A DNA stretch of 64,000 nt, from contig JABAKD010000015.1 in NCBI GenBank assembly GCA_012845835.1, positions 9,487,967 to 9,551,966 on the forward strand, given 5' to 3'. Every line of letters begins with the position of its first letter. The first letter of the stretch is position 1. A program made the position numbers and the translations under genes. The notes under the pieces are model-generated. The model ran no database searches. It saw only the letters and a list, made by a program, of their open reading frames with translations, and was not told the origin of the DNA. Positions 43,040 through 54,012 of the stretch are shown in pieces. Source of the stretch: Undaria pinnatifida. Taxonomy: Eukaryota; Sar; Phaeophyceae; Laminariales; Alariaceae.

Positions 43040-43770
43040 TCGATTATACTGGTGTTGCGCTCGCAACAAGTGCTGCACTACTGCTGCTGCTTGCTGTATG
43101 TAAGGTGCTGATGCCTCGCCCACCTCCGTGTTCTTGTGTTGCGGCACGTTGCCGTTGGTGCCGGCTTGAACCATGCGGCATCTTGCTTCGACCCCGACAG
43201 GCGTTACGGGGCTGGATATGGGCGCATACGGTAAACAGAGCCGTTTAGGGCGAAGAACGCACGCGCAAAAAAAAATTGGCGCTGCTGCAAAGCTGTACGT
43301 GGGGAACGGCAGTTTAATGAAAATGCTTCACGTAAGGCATGGAGTAGTGTGAATGCTGTACGTAAGAAAACGGTTTAGTGGGGCGATTGCGCAAACAATG
43401 ATCGTGGTGCTGCTGCACTGCTCCTTTGCTTGCTGTACGTGAGGTGCTGATGCCTCGCCAATCTCTGCGCATTTTCCTTTGGCGTTGCTGTTGACACCGG
43501 CTGACCGATGCGGCGTCCTGATTCGACCTTCGACCGCGACTTGTGTGACAGGTTTTGGGTGCGTATAGTAACAAAAACGTTTTACCTGTACGTGAATAAC
43601 GCACACGGCAGAAATCGTGGGGCTGCTGCACTGCTGCACCGCTGCCGCTGCTGCTGCTGCTGCTGCTGCTGATATACGTATGGCGTTGATGCCTCGCCTA
43701 CTCCGTGCAGTTATGTCAGGCGTTGCCGTTGATGTCGGCTTGAATTATGCGGCATCCTGATTCGACCGGT
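43040..43770 (+). repeat. Three diverged tandem units with CTGCTG and GATGCCTCGCC landmarks
   Basis: GGTGCTGATGCCTCGCC at 43104 and 43443 and GGCGTTGATGCCTCGCC at 43682 each follow a CTG-rich stretch. They precede GTTGCCGTTG.TG.CGGCTTG and ATGCGGCATCCTGATTCGAC. Unit spacing varies (about 339 and 239 bp). Confidence 0.75.
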
Positions 43771-44897
43771 CTTATCGTGGGTTTTGCTTACCATAACGTC
43801 CTCCGTAATGCTACGTTTTTGAGTGGAACGCTCGTTCGTACGCGCTTGACAGCGCGCGTTTTTCTTTGCTTGAAATGTTGGCTGACATAGTTGGTGGTGG
43901 CCTATCAGAACATTGATAGCACGGGTACATGACTTGGGAAACACATGGTTTTATCACACAGTTATTGTCACGGGCGACTGTTTATTGTGAAAAAAAGTTT
44001 AAAGACAGCACAGAGTGAACTAGCTCAAGGTTTTACAATCGATCGCCCTCACTGAACACGCCACCAGATGTTCGGTGGGGATACGCAATCCAGCACTTTT
44101 ATGCCCCCAAATTTTGTTGTTTGGCTCCTGTGCGGCGAAACTAATGTGCACAGCGGCGAAGTATGTAATAAATTTATAAAATAAATGCGATGCTAGATCT
44201 AGCTCAAAATTCCCCACCTAGAGCGAAAATACCAACACCAACCATTATAGTGGACAAAAAATAGGACCCCTCCCAATAAAAACTCGCATATGTAGTATAA
44301 CAAGTACCAACAACGCAGCTTGCAAAGATGAGTAGTGACCTGAAATTCGTTGAACTCACTGCTGACGTCCTCGGAATATTTTTTGTAAAATATGGTGCGG
44401 ATCTCAATAATGGATGTGCGCCGCGCGTAATTCTGCCGAAATATATGAATATATTGAGGTTTGTATCCGGTTCAATCGCCCCTTGGAACAAACATGTCGG
44501 TTGACGGTCTAGTTTTTTTCCCGTCAAGGCTTCATCAGACGTAATATACTGGTTTTAGCATGAATCGGTCCTTAACGGCGGTTGTCCGTCAAAAGTCAAG
44601 AGTGACGTCAACTGCCATATTTGCCTCGGAACAGTCAAGGGTCGCTGCTCTCATCTTAGAGCACCATAAAGGTTTTAGTACAGGTTTCACACTTTTTGAC
44701 AAGCCGTTTTCTCTTAGTTTGGACGCCCTGAAACCGGGTACCCCACTGTATACCAGGTGTGCGCCAGCGTAACGTTTCACCGCCTTTTTCAATACCACCA
44801 GGTCCGTACTGAATTTTTCACCTTTTCGTTGAACAAACGGCATAGTCACAAGCTACCAAACAGATAGCATATGCAAGAGGTACCGAGTTCGTACTTC

Positions 44898-44911
44898 GTT
44901 GTTGTTGTTGC

Positions 44912-45007
<96 letters not shown>

Positions 45008-45071
45008 CGTTGTTGTTGTTGTCGTTGTTGTTGTTGTTGTCGTTGTTGTTGTTGTCGTTGTTGTTGTTGTT
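44898..45071 (+). repeat. (GTT)n microsatellite, about 174 bp
   Basis: A near-perfect GTT run with a few GTC units at its 3' end. It is followed by CACATTAACTCGCATAATCA as in the other (GTT)n-anchored copies. The homopolymeric ORFs in all frames (Val, Leu, Thr) are repeat artefacts. Confidence 0.97.
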
Positions 45072-45143
45072 TTCACATTAACTCGCATAATCAAGTCCGA
45101 GTGAAAAAGGCACGTGAGATGCCAAACGTACTACCTGGGAGGC

Positions 45144-45355
45144 GTTCTACGGTAGCTCCCCCAACTTTTCTTTAGCGAAATCGCCGGTTTTGAAACCAGC
45201 CCCAGGTCGTATCTCCTGAAATCGTACGGTGCTCCTCTCCACCCCGACGTGGTCATCGTTCGACAAACTTTTGCAAAAAAAAAAAAATTGTGAGAATGCT
45301 TTTTTCACAGCATCCTTCCTCGTGTGGAGCAGCCATAAAACGTCCGTCAAAGATT

Positions 45356-45388
<33 letters not shown>

Positions 45389-45414
45389 TTGGGGGGGGGG
45401 GCTATCGTAGAATC
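45144..45414. mobile_element. MITE-like element with GTTCTACGGTAGC ends, copy 2
   Basis: It is collinear with 15157-15388 at both ends. The interior is enlarged by an A13 run, a T-rich run of about 33 and a G10 run. Confidence 0.75.
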
Positions 45415-45539
45415 AGTTCTGGCACGAAAGAGCACGTCACAAACCAATCAGACGAGAAAAAAAAAAAGCGATAACACGTGCTTAATTCCTTCTACAGGGC
45501 TAGTCAGTCCAAACGAACGACCAAAAAATATATGGGAAA

Positions 45540-45925
45540 ATAGACGCATGTTACGATAGAGGTATTAAGGTATACCTTTTTTTGGCGAAAATGTTTTCTG
45601 AATGGCGTATCCATGAGAAAATAGACGCATGCCACGATAGATGTATCAGGGCATACCTTTTTTGGGGGATGAAATGTTTTTCTGAATGGCGGGGCCACGA
45701 CAGAGGTATTAAAGGTTTACATTTTTTTTGGCTAATTTTTTTTGCTGAATGCCGTGGCCATGAGGAAACAGACGCATGCTATGATAGCGGTATTAAGGTA
45801 TACCTTTTTTTGGCTGAAATGTTTTTCTGAATGGCGGGGCCATGAGAAAGCAGACGCATGCTATGATAGCGGTATTAAGGTATACCTTTTTTTGGCTGAA
45901 ATGTTTTTCTGGATGGCGGGGCCCC
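45540..45925 (+). repeat. Tandem array, period about 80 bp, about 5 units
   Basis: Each unit has AGACGCATGCTATGATAGCG, GTATTAAGGTATACCTTTTT and GAATGGCGGGGCCATGAG. Units start near 45542, 45622, about 45700, 45770 and 45852. The last two are nearly identical. Confidence 0.88.
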
Positions 45926-46074
45926 TTAATTTTATCCCAAAATCGTCGGGAAAAAAAACAATTTCTTGTGGTTGATTCTCGTTGTGTACCTGGGCCAAAT
46001 GGGATTTTTCATCCGAATGCAGCAGTTGTATTATCTCAAGCATCCGGTTTTTGTCCTCCGAATCAGTTTTCTTA

Positions 46075-47390
46075 ACGCCTTCCTCTTACTTGAAACCCTT
46101 TTTGGGGAACAGATTACTTGAAGTTAGTATAGGGAGGGGTTTTGGGGCTCTAAAGGGGTTAAGCTCTGAAAGTGAGGAACACCTCCGAAAAAAAAGTGGT
46201 GCCCCTCTACCGTGGCCGGCGTCGCCAATTTGCGAAAAATCGGAAAAATGGCTGATCTTCCTCTGCTACAACTCGCGGTGCAACTTGACAGAAGAATTCC
46301 ACCGCCACAGCACAACGACTCGCGGCGAACGCATCCATCCAATGACGCAGCTGAATATAACCAACTCGCACGCCCCAGGCACCCCTGAGAGTAGGCCTTG
46401 CTCGTGGTTCAACCCGCTCTCCCGGAAGTGCTCTAGAAGTTGTGTTCTGGTCATGGTTGTTTGTCGGCAGCCGTTGGATTACGGAGTGGCACCCTCGTCG
46501 AAACATGCATCGCCACCGCCACGTCCTGACCCTGTGGTTTCTTACATGGCCACCCCTTGGTCATACCCTACCCATGCATGCTGGCTTCGACGGTGGACAA
46601 GCGCCGTGGCAGCCTCACGCACTACCTCACCTACTGTGCGCTTGCGAACCGGTCGCCCTATGTTCCTCTTCGCGCTGCTTGTCCCGTATTTCGATAATAC
46701 CACCCCCATTTCGATAAAATTGGAGTGGTTTTGCTATTGAAAAATCGAAAAAAGCAAAACAGGGTCATCGGTCATTGGGATCTCTACTGCTAGTTGCTGC
46801 TATCTGACCAATGAGGGTCGGCTATTCTTAAGTTCTGCGTTGTCTTTTTTTTGCCTTGTTTTTTCCTCCGTTTTTTTTCACCTCGTTTGGACTGGCCCGC
46901 ACCACTCGACCCATGATATGCGGGGACAAACTATTGTAGTTGGAACTTGTGTCTCGCAATAGTGATGATTACTTGCCATGCAATATTTGGGGGGTTTAGT
47001 TTTTCTCTTTGAAGGAGGGGTTTATTACGGAGATCCAGTTAACAGGGGTCATTTAATGCCTATGGGATCATAGCTCTGCCAATTCTTCGTCGATAACGGT
47101 AAACGATAGCTTGGATTGTTCGCATAGGCCTTACGGTCACGGCGCAAAAATAAAAAATAAAAAGTATGATGTTCTGGCCGAGATATTTGCGAAAATTATG
47201 AGAAGTTTCCGGTGGATTTTTTTTGCAACATGATATGATATGAGGCATTTACTCCTGTTAACAATGGATCTCCGTAGATAGTAATGGATTGCTTTTGCAG
47301 AAGAGGGACTCGACGTAAAACGTCCCTCGTCTGGGTGCGGTTAACTTGAAATCCAGCGGGCGCCGCAAGTTGAAAACGGGAACGCAGGCG
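46075..47390. other. No supported gene; GC-richer island 46240-46690 in AT-rich surroundings
   Basis: A TTAA-type repeat (46075-46175) precedes an island with open frames on both strands, the longest 45982-46740 plus. It includes repeat sequence and has no recognised domain. 46740-47390 is AT-rich and empty. Confidence 0.4.
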
Positions 47391-47394
47391 ATCC

Positions 47395-47504
47395 TATTTA
47401 CGGAGGACGATAGTAAATAGGACCTAATATTGTTAGTAAAAATAGATGAATATATAGGTTTTTGTGTCCACCGTAGGTCTTATTTACTAGGGTCCCCCGT
47501 AATA
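47395..47504. mobile_element. TA-flanked MITE (Tc1/mariner-like), copy 3
   Basis: It is nearly identical to 12255-12363, with GGACGATAGTAAATAGGACC on the left and GGGTCCCCCGTAATA on the right. Confidence 0.85.
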
Positions 47505-47734
47505 GGTGTTTGTGAGCCATGTGTGGAATATGACGTCCGATTCCGTGTGCTTGTTTTTTTTGGGTGGGACGTAAAAATGTGGCCGTGATTGGGTATCCTG
47601 CTGAGTACCACGAACACACACGAAGCGCCGTCCGTTGCCGCTGTCACAAAGGCGAAGAACTTGAAGAAAGCGCAGCTGCTGTTGCTCTTTTTTTTTTTTT
47701 TCAAGAAAAGCATTGCTTTTACTCTCCAGCTCAA

Positions 47735-47880
47735 CTCGCAATAGGTTTTACCCTTTCCTCAGCAACCTTCTGGACAAGACGTGGTCGCCGGTGTCTTCTC
47801 TTCCCCCGTGTATTTGCCTTAATTTTTATCGCGCATGCCGGGTAGGGCTCGGGGCTCGGCACTCCTACGTTCTATGCTCG
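47735..47880 (-). mobile_element. SINE-D, diverged 3' part, reverse
   Basis: On the minus strand it has CATGCGCGATAAAAATTAAG, GGAAGAGAAGACACCGGCGA and CCACGTCTTGTCCAGAAGG. The head is absent. Confidence 0.65.
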
Positions 47881-48138
47881 TCGATTTTCATCATTTTTTG
47901 TAGAACATACTGCTGAATACCGGTACCTTTGTTTCTGTGTTGCACCGCTCTGGAGTCTGCTCCTTAGACGCGGCATTCACGCACACACAGAGATTATGTA
48001 CACCAAAGCGCCGTTCTTGGCTGTCGCAAAGGGAAAGGGCCTGCAGCGCGGCTGCTCTTGTACCGTGACTGCCACCATGCAAATATCGTGGGGGGTGGCG
48101 TGATACAACAGCAGCAGAGTGAAAGAAAAGAGAACCAG

Positions 48139-48399
48139 AAGATGTGGGTTGCCATGGCCCTGCACGGCTCGACGAGGCGTCCCGCAATCCCTTGAAAAAC
48201 AGTCAATTCGCGCGACTTGGAACGCCAAGAGAACGTGCCACGGAGCTCGGCCGGGGGCCAGAGGTGCGGCGTAATGTACCGACCCGTCCCTCACGAGTGC
48301 CCCGCAGCCTAAACCATGAGAAACAACGCTCTGCCGCCGGAGTAGAGGATGCAAATTTTTCTACCGAACCTACGCACATGATATGGTTCAAATCTTCAG
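48139..48399 (+). other. Candidate exon (coding-like island), unassigned
   Basis: A GC-rich segment is open from AACCAG| to TTCAG|GTTTCA. The readable product is Arg/Pro-rich (ARLDEASRNPLKNSQFARLG, then TPRERATELGRG). Boundaries and strand are guesses and nothing links it to the 30151 exon except strand. Confidence 0.2.
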
Positions 48400-48944
48400 G
48401 TTTCAAGTTTGTTGCTTGAAAACATGAAAAGGATATTACTATTTCAAAACAAAACTGTTTGCATCTTTTTTTTCGAAGCTTTATACGGATTCCAGGTGTG
48501 TTCGTACGTCGTACGATACAATCGCATTCCGATTTTTCGTTCTTGTTCAAAACTACGAGCACGTACTTTTTGTTATCGACGAAAATAAACGAAGTCCCGA
48601 CAAAAATGTCAGTCGCGATGGGTGAAAATGTCACGTTTTTTGTCACGGTTCCTGATTTTGTTTCGGTCTGTTAGGAATGACCCTTCATGAGTACTCAAGG
48701 TCCTTACAGTCTGGGGCTGAGTGGTGGTCTATTATGTGCCAGTCATATAATTGGGGGGCTACGATTTTTTTGTAGGGTGTGTCAAGCCAAGTAGATGTGT
48801 CTCGAACGGGTGCTCGTCCTGAATCGGAGAACGGGTTGTATTGGGTTTAGGTTGCCCGTGCCAAGTCGTCGTACCTCTGTCTCTAAATCGGTCTTTCTCT
48901 TGAACCGAGCTCTGTGAAATCGTAGCCCCCCTTGCCCCCGTTTA

Positions 48945-49035
48945 ACCCCTTCATAGCCCCGAAATCCTTCCTCATACTAACTTACAAGAAAATTTGTCCC
49001 CAAAAAGGGTTTCCAGGTTTAAAGGCGTTAAGTAC
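48945..49035. repeat. TTAA-type dispersed repeat of about 95 bp
   Basis: TTTAACCCCTTCATAGCCCC at one end and TTTCCAGGTTTAAAGGCGTT at the other, with ATTTGTCCCCAAAAAGGG inside. The ends are loosely inverted (TTAACCCCTT against AAAGGCGTTAA), as in an old MITE. Confidence 0.7.
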
Positions 49036-49689
49036 TCGTACGCCACGCATTATACCTGTTATCATATTCGTGTACGTTATACGGATGTATCTTCGGACCA
49101 GGTCTTCTTTTCAGATATATAGTGTGGGATAAGAATGGTGGAAGCACCTCCCGTAGGGCCGGTGCTACCACCTTGTCGGCGAAAAGCCCCCCCCCCCCAG
49201 TGTCAGCAGCGGTTGTGCGAGACACTTGGACGAGCCCCCTCTCTCTTGTGGCATGGGCACCGCAACGACGAGCCTTGACGCCGCCATGGCTCATGCATAT
49301 CATACCAGTGCTCCGTATATATGGGATGTGACTGGGAAGGGTCGTCCCGGAAAACTTTGAAAATATAGGGTCGTTGGACTAGGTAGAACACGGACCAGGA
49401 GGACAAACACCCGAGACTACGCAGTTGGCCCCGGGTGAAGGCGTACAGATGAGCGGTCTCATGTACTCTTGTTTCTGGCTTGTCTCGTTGGAGAGACGGA
49501 AGGCCTCACAAGAGTGACTTGCTGACCATGGATCTGTCCGAGGGAACTCCTTTTGTTGTGTAGGGGGTAGGGGACCGTTCGAGAACTCTCCCCTTCCCCT
49601 TCCTGGACAATACAGCAACGGTTGCTATTAACAGAAAACAAACAATGGCATGGCTGATATTTACGGGAATTTAATGCTAGTACTTCGTA

Positions 49690-49916
49690 CAAGATTAAAT
49701 TACGTTCCAGCTGTGAGATTAAAGGTTTCGTCGAAACTCGTATTTGCAAGCTGTGTGTGGTACTCCGATCGTATTACTGGATGTGTCCTCATTAAGGATA
49801 TAGGTCGGCGACTCTCCTTAGAACTAGCTTGTATCAGGGTCAACAGGGTGATGTTCAATCTGTGCACGGACACTATAACACTCGTTTTGGGGGGGACAAT
49901 ATGACAGCTGTGGAAT
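49690..49916 (+). mobile_element. Family A MITE-like element, full copy
   Basis: It starts CCAGCTGTGAGAT and ends near GACAGCTGTGGA, so the termini CAGCTGTSAGAT are inverted. The interior has CGTCGAAACTCGTATTTGCA, GATATAGGTCGGCGACTC and AGGGTCAACAGGGTGATG. Shorter copies are at 16738, 18850, 33785 and 37115. Confidence 0.75.
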
Positions 49917-49954
49917 GCACAAGATTATTGTGTATATCAGAAGACGTATGACCA

Positions 49955-50525
49955 GTGAGGGGAGGGGGGGTGTACCCAGTTTGTGCATGGCCGTAGTCGT
50001 ATGACCATAGACCCTCGCGTCCCTGCTATGTCGGTGCGAAGCACGTCGGGTTTTTACCAACCAGGCAGGCATTGCTTGCACCAAGCGCGAAGCGCCGTGA
50101 GGTGTTCGGCGAGTCGCATGAAGGGTGAACTACATCCTCCCAAGAGCCGCTCGTAGGACGGACTTCGGCACCTTGTGCCTACTTTGTTTGTTACGGATGA
50201 CACCACCAATGAGTTCCTTTGTTTTCTGGCGTGGCCACTCCAGAGACAGCAGCGGATATTACTATGAAACTGCCTCGTAGGTGCCTTGCCATATTCACAC
50301 TGCGTGATACGATTTTTCCCCTTGTGCGGAGTTGGGGTTCTCCACCCCGCACAGTATGATCTAACTCGATAACCATCATGGTGACCGCCAAAAAAAAAAC
50401 GTACCCTGGCTGTCTAGCTCGCGCAGTGATTGGCATGTTTTACAGCGTTGTTGCCAACCAACGCCATCCCCAATATACATATAATGTTTTACAGCGTCGG
50501 TGCCAACGGAGGCCAACTGTTAGAT
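49955..50525. repeat. Dispersed repeat C, copy 4, full length
   Basis: It is collinear with 9300-9835 over all landmarks, including CCACTCCAGAGACAGCAGCG, CTCCACCCCGCACAGTATGA and TTTTACAGCGTTGTTGCC. The terminal motif TTTTACAGCGTCGGTGCCAA is repeated once more at about 50488. Confidence 0.82.
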
Positions 50526-51197
50526 ACATATTTAAGGGGGGAGAGGGGAGGGGGGCGGGGTAAGGGAGGACATACATGAATAGGAGCTTGCTGCACGCGT
50601 AATGCTAGTAGGCAATGGTGGGGGCGGTGGGGAAGGGATATGTAAGAAATCAGGATGGCATGTTTATCTTATTCATTGATGTTTCCTTTTAGTGGGGAGA
50701 AGTCCCTCTTTCCCAAGTAGGAAACCCCCCTGGACCAGGTACCCTGTCTCTTGATAATGTCTGTACACGAGAAGAGCAGTATGCATACCGTCCTGTATTG
50801 GTTGTAGCGGGGGTTGTGATACCAGTATGTATTACATCGTACCTTAGTCTTCAATCTCACGGCTGCACTGCATTTTTATTTTCATAATATACCTGGTAGG
50901 TTTTAGTATGAGCGTCTCAATTATACGTGGTGTAGGTATCTCAAGGCGTGGTAAGCCGATTTGGCCGCTCCTAAGTCCATTTTGTCTTATTTGTGGACGC
51001 TCTTGCATCGGGTAGAACACTGGCACTCTCTGTACCGGGCGAAACATGTCACATTTGAGAATTCGGGTGTTGATGTATAGCCGTTCATATTGGCGTGAGC
51101 CTGTCGTAGCGGCGCTAGCAGCGCCAGCAGATTTCGTGTGATCCTGCGCGTATGCGGAGCAGCTCCGTGCGGTTTCCTCCGGACACTGCTTTATCTA

Positions 51198-51268
51198 TAG
51201 ATGATCTATATCGTGATCTGTATGATGTGTGGTCCACACATCGGACAGATCACGATATAGATCATCTA
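51198..51268. repeat. Near-perfect 71-nt hairpin, GATC-rich
   Basis: A 24-bp perfect stem (TAGATGATCTATATCGTGAT followed by CTGT) surrounds a second 9-bp stem GATGTGTGG/CCACACATC with a one-base loop. Only two bases on each side are unpaired. Confidence 0.9.
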
Positions 51269-51837
51269 CAGGTACAGTAGATCCCGTGAATATATCTGCC
51301 GCCATGAGGTGTCGGTCAGGATCTGTATTTATACCGCACGAATCCAACCCAGGAGACATGCGCAAGAACATGCCGATGGTACGGCTCCCACCCGGCACCA
51401 TGAGCTAGACCCTGCACAGATCTTGCCCAAAACATCAAGATCATATTTTTGGGAATGGTGATTTGCCCGACGATTGTGGACACTTCGTTATTGACATGCC
51501 GCCTATTCTGTAATTCAGCAACCCGTTCTGCTTGTTGCGGCCGACCCTGCGTTCGTCGTTGTCGCTGTTTGTCGTCATTTTTTTTTTTTGTGACAACCCA
51601 AACGGGTTATTTCGACTATTTCCTTTTAACCGCTGCAGTGCTGTTTTATTCCCAATTTTGTTTATGTTTTCGAGGCTTGATCCTCCACGAAACCGCTGTA
51701 TTTGAGGCTTATCCGTACACGAAGTGTATGTAAAATACTCCGTATGAGGCGAAGACTTTTTTTAGGGGCTTATCTTGCCACTGTTGAATGCGTCTGTGCC
51801 CCCACAGCTACGCGCACCGTATATGCACCAGGCGTAT

Positions 51838-52097
51838 AATTGCACGTACGTGCAACGTTTTTAGAATTGCACGTAAACTCAGTACAACTCCTGCCGACCT
51901 CGAGAGCAGACCGAGAGCCCCCCAAAGGGTTGGGTTGGGGTTAGGGCTAGGGTTAGGGTTAGGGTCGTGTCTGGGGTCGGGTTAGTCTGGGCAGCGTAAC
52001 CGTCGTTTTGTGCGGACCTGGACATAGGGAGCCGCAATACATAAATCGCTATTGAATTTACGTGCAAATCTGAAAAACCTTGCACGTACGTGCAATT
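51838..52097. mobile_element. TIR element carrying a telomere-like TTAGGG tract
   Basis: The left terminus AATTGCACGTACGTGCAACG, then TTTTTAGAATTGCACGTAAA, is mirrored at 52054-52097 (about 42 bp with few mismatches). Between the arms, 51927-51965 reads GGGTTGGGTTGGGGTTAGGG, then CTAGGGTTAGGGTTAGGG. No ORF is present. Confidence 0.85.
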
Positions 52098-52439
52098 TCA
52101 CGGGAGCCCCCGTATATGACAGCAGTGTATAGCAAACCTCCTGTGATGAATTCCAATGCCGATTTTTCTCGACGACCGGTGACGGGCTGCAATAGGGGTG
52201 TTTTTGCACTTTTCTGGTGAAGACGCTTTTTTGCTACTCCGCGTAACTCCCCTCAAAGCCCCGAAATCCCTCCCTGTACAAACTTCAAGTGAATTTGCAA
52301 AAAAAAAAGAAAGGGCTTCCAGTTGTAGTAAAGGCGTTGAGGAGGTGGATGCCTCTTTTCGAAAAGAAGTGAATCGGGGAAAAGTAAAAGTTGTATCATG
52401 CACCCGACGAACGATCTCACGGCCTAGGTGTCCGAAGAA

Positions 52440-52760
52440 AACTATTGCAAAAAGGTAACGCATTCCGACGATTTCCGTGCTATAACGCCATTACAACTGG
52501 AAACCCACTTTTGGAGGACAAAATGCTTGCAATTAGTGTAGGGCGGGGTTGCGAAAATGTAAAGCATTCCGACGATTTTGTGTCACAACGCCTTTACAAG
52601 TGGAAACCCGTTTTTTGGGGGGGAAATTACTTGGAATTAGTATTGGGAGGGGTTGCGAGTAACGCATTCCGACGATTTCATGTTAACGCCTTTACAACTG
52701 GAAACTCGTTTTTGGGAGACAAGTTAGTACAGGGAGGGGTTCTGGGGCTCTAAAAGGGGT
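52440..52760 (+). repeat. Three tandem units (about 100 bp) of the TTAA-type repeat
   Basis: CATTCCGACGATTT occurs at 52461, 52565 and 52664. Each is followed by ACGCCTTTACAACTGGAAAC-like sequence and GTATAGGGAGGGGTT-like sequence. A single copy lies just upstream at 52245-52345. Confidence 0.85.
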
Positions 52761-53309
52761 TTTAAGAAGGCCCTTCATTCCGAAAATGAAACAGCCAAAA
52801 AGCGCTACAGCAATACCTCCACTGCTGTATCGTAATTCGTCCAAAATATTTTTGTGACTGACGAGGCTCCTTGACCCGAAATCGTTTTACGAAAATTGTT
52901 TTGTGTACCTGGGCGACGGCTTGGTTGTTCGGATTGCGCTTTCGGTTTGCTCGAAAATGAACCATCAGATTTTGGGTGGGGTATCGAGTATTTTGTCAAG
53001 CAGCCAACCTCGGAAGGCATAAAAGAGCCAGTGCGCCTCCACCACCGTGCCGTGTGTCCGGCTGGAGTGCAATCGCTGTGCGACGCGTCCATTGTATGGA
53101 GGGATCTCGACGACATGATCTTCCGAAAGCGGCCACTTTCGTTTGTTTGTGCCGCGCCCTGGTTTTCGGTGAACGGTTTTGTATTAAATCGACTCTGAAC
53201 TTCGTCTCAGGGGCGGGGGGGGGGATTACACGTGTGTCATATAGGAGTATTTTTTTTGTCCCCCACGGGAGCACTCTGCCCTCTCTGTAAATTGGAGGCG
53301 GGGGAAAAA

Positions 53310-53474
53310 GGGGGAGGGGGGGGGGCGTACTCATTTGTTGCTTGCCTTAGTAATTTGACCATCCATCGACCACGCATCCCGTTCGAGACGGAGCAACGTC
53401 CCTACTCCCAATAGACACCTCCAACATTTGGGCGCTCATCTTAGTCAAACGGGGGGGGGGGGGGGGGGGGGGGG
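53310..53474 (-). repeat. Repeat K, reverse copy between G runs
   Basis: GGGGGCGTACTCATTTGTTG, CTTGCCTTAGTAATTTGACC and CACGCATCCCGTTCGAGACG are the reverse complement of repeat K at 6.8-7.35 kb. A G11 run is on its left and a G24 run (53451-53474) on its right. Confidence 0.8.
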
Positions 53475-53733
53475 TGACCTCCTGGGATATATTTGCTCTT
53501 TGCGCCGAATTAAGGGCGGAGAAGTAGAGCTCCGCAGGCTAGCGTTGCTGACTCTATAGTTACATTTCTACGTGATTTGAGACAACTAGCCGAGGAGAAA
53601 AGCGAAGCATCAAAACGACAAGTTCGAAATTCGAATTTTGCAGAAAATTTGGGTCCGCGCAGTCCGGAATAGTTACCGTATATTCCCCGGTACAGTCAGA
53701 AGTAGGGGTCCCCCAATTAGGCCGTCTGAGAAA

Positions 53734-54012
53734 GGCGGTATGCCTGTACAAGGCGGTATTCCTATATAAGGCGGTATCCCGATATATGGCGGTATCCCGA
53801 TATAAGGCGGTATCCCGATGTAAGGCGGTATCCCGATATAAGGCGGTATCCCGATATAAGGCGCTATCCCGATATATGGCGCTATCCCGATATAACGCGG
53901 TATCCCGATATATGGCGGTATCCCAATATAAGGCGCTATCCCGATATAACGCGGTATCCCGATATATGGCGGTATCCCGATATAAGGCGGTATCCCGATA
54001 TAAGGCGGTCAA
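53734..54012 (+). repeat. 18-bp tandem array, about 15 units
   Basis: The unit GGCGGTATCCCGATATAA repeats in tight phase, with variants GGCGCTAT, CGCGGTAT and GATATAT. 18 bp keeps the reading frame, giving hexapeptide repeats (AVSRYK plus strand, LYRDTA minus strand). One further half unit is at 54079. Confidence 0.97.

Noticed and set aside
44899-45104. Long poly-Val, poly-Leu and poly-Thr open frames
   Set aside because: They are the three frames of a (GTT)n microsatellite, and the same holds at 61991-62624. No flanking coding signal is present.
45982-46740. 252-codon plus-strand open frame
   Set aside because: Its first third is repeat sequence shared with 21480 and 52740, there is no domain, and minus-strand frames over the same DNA are equally open.
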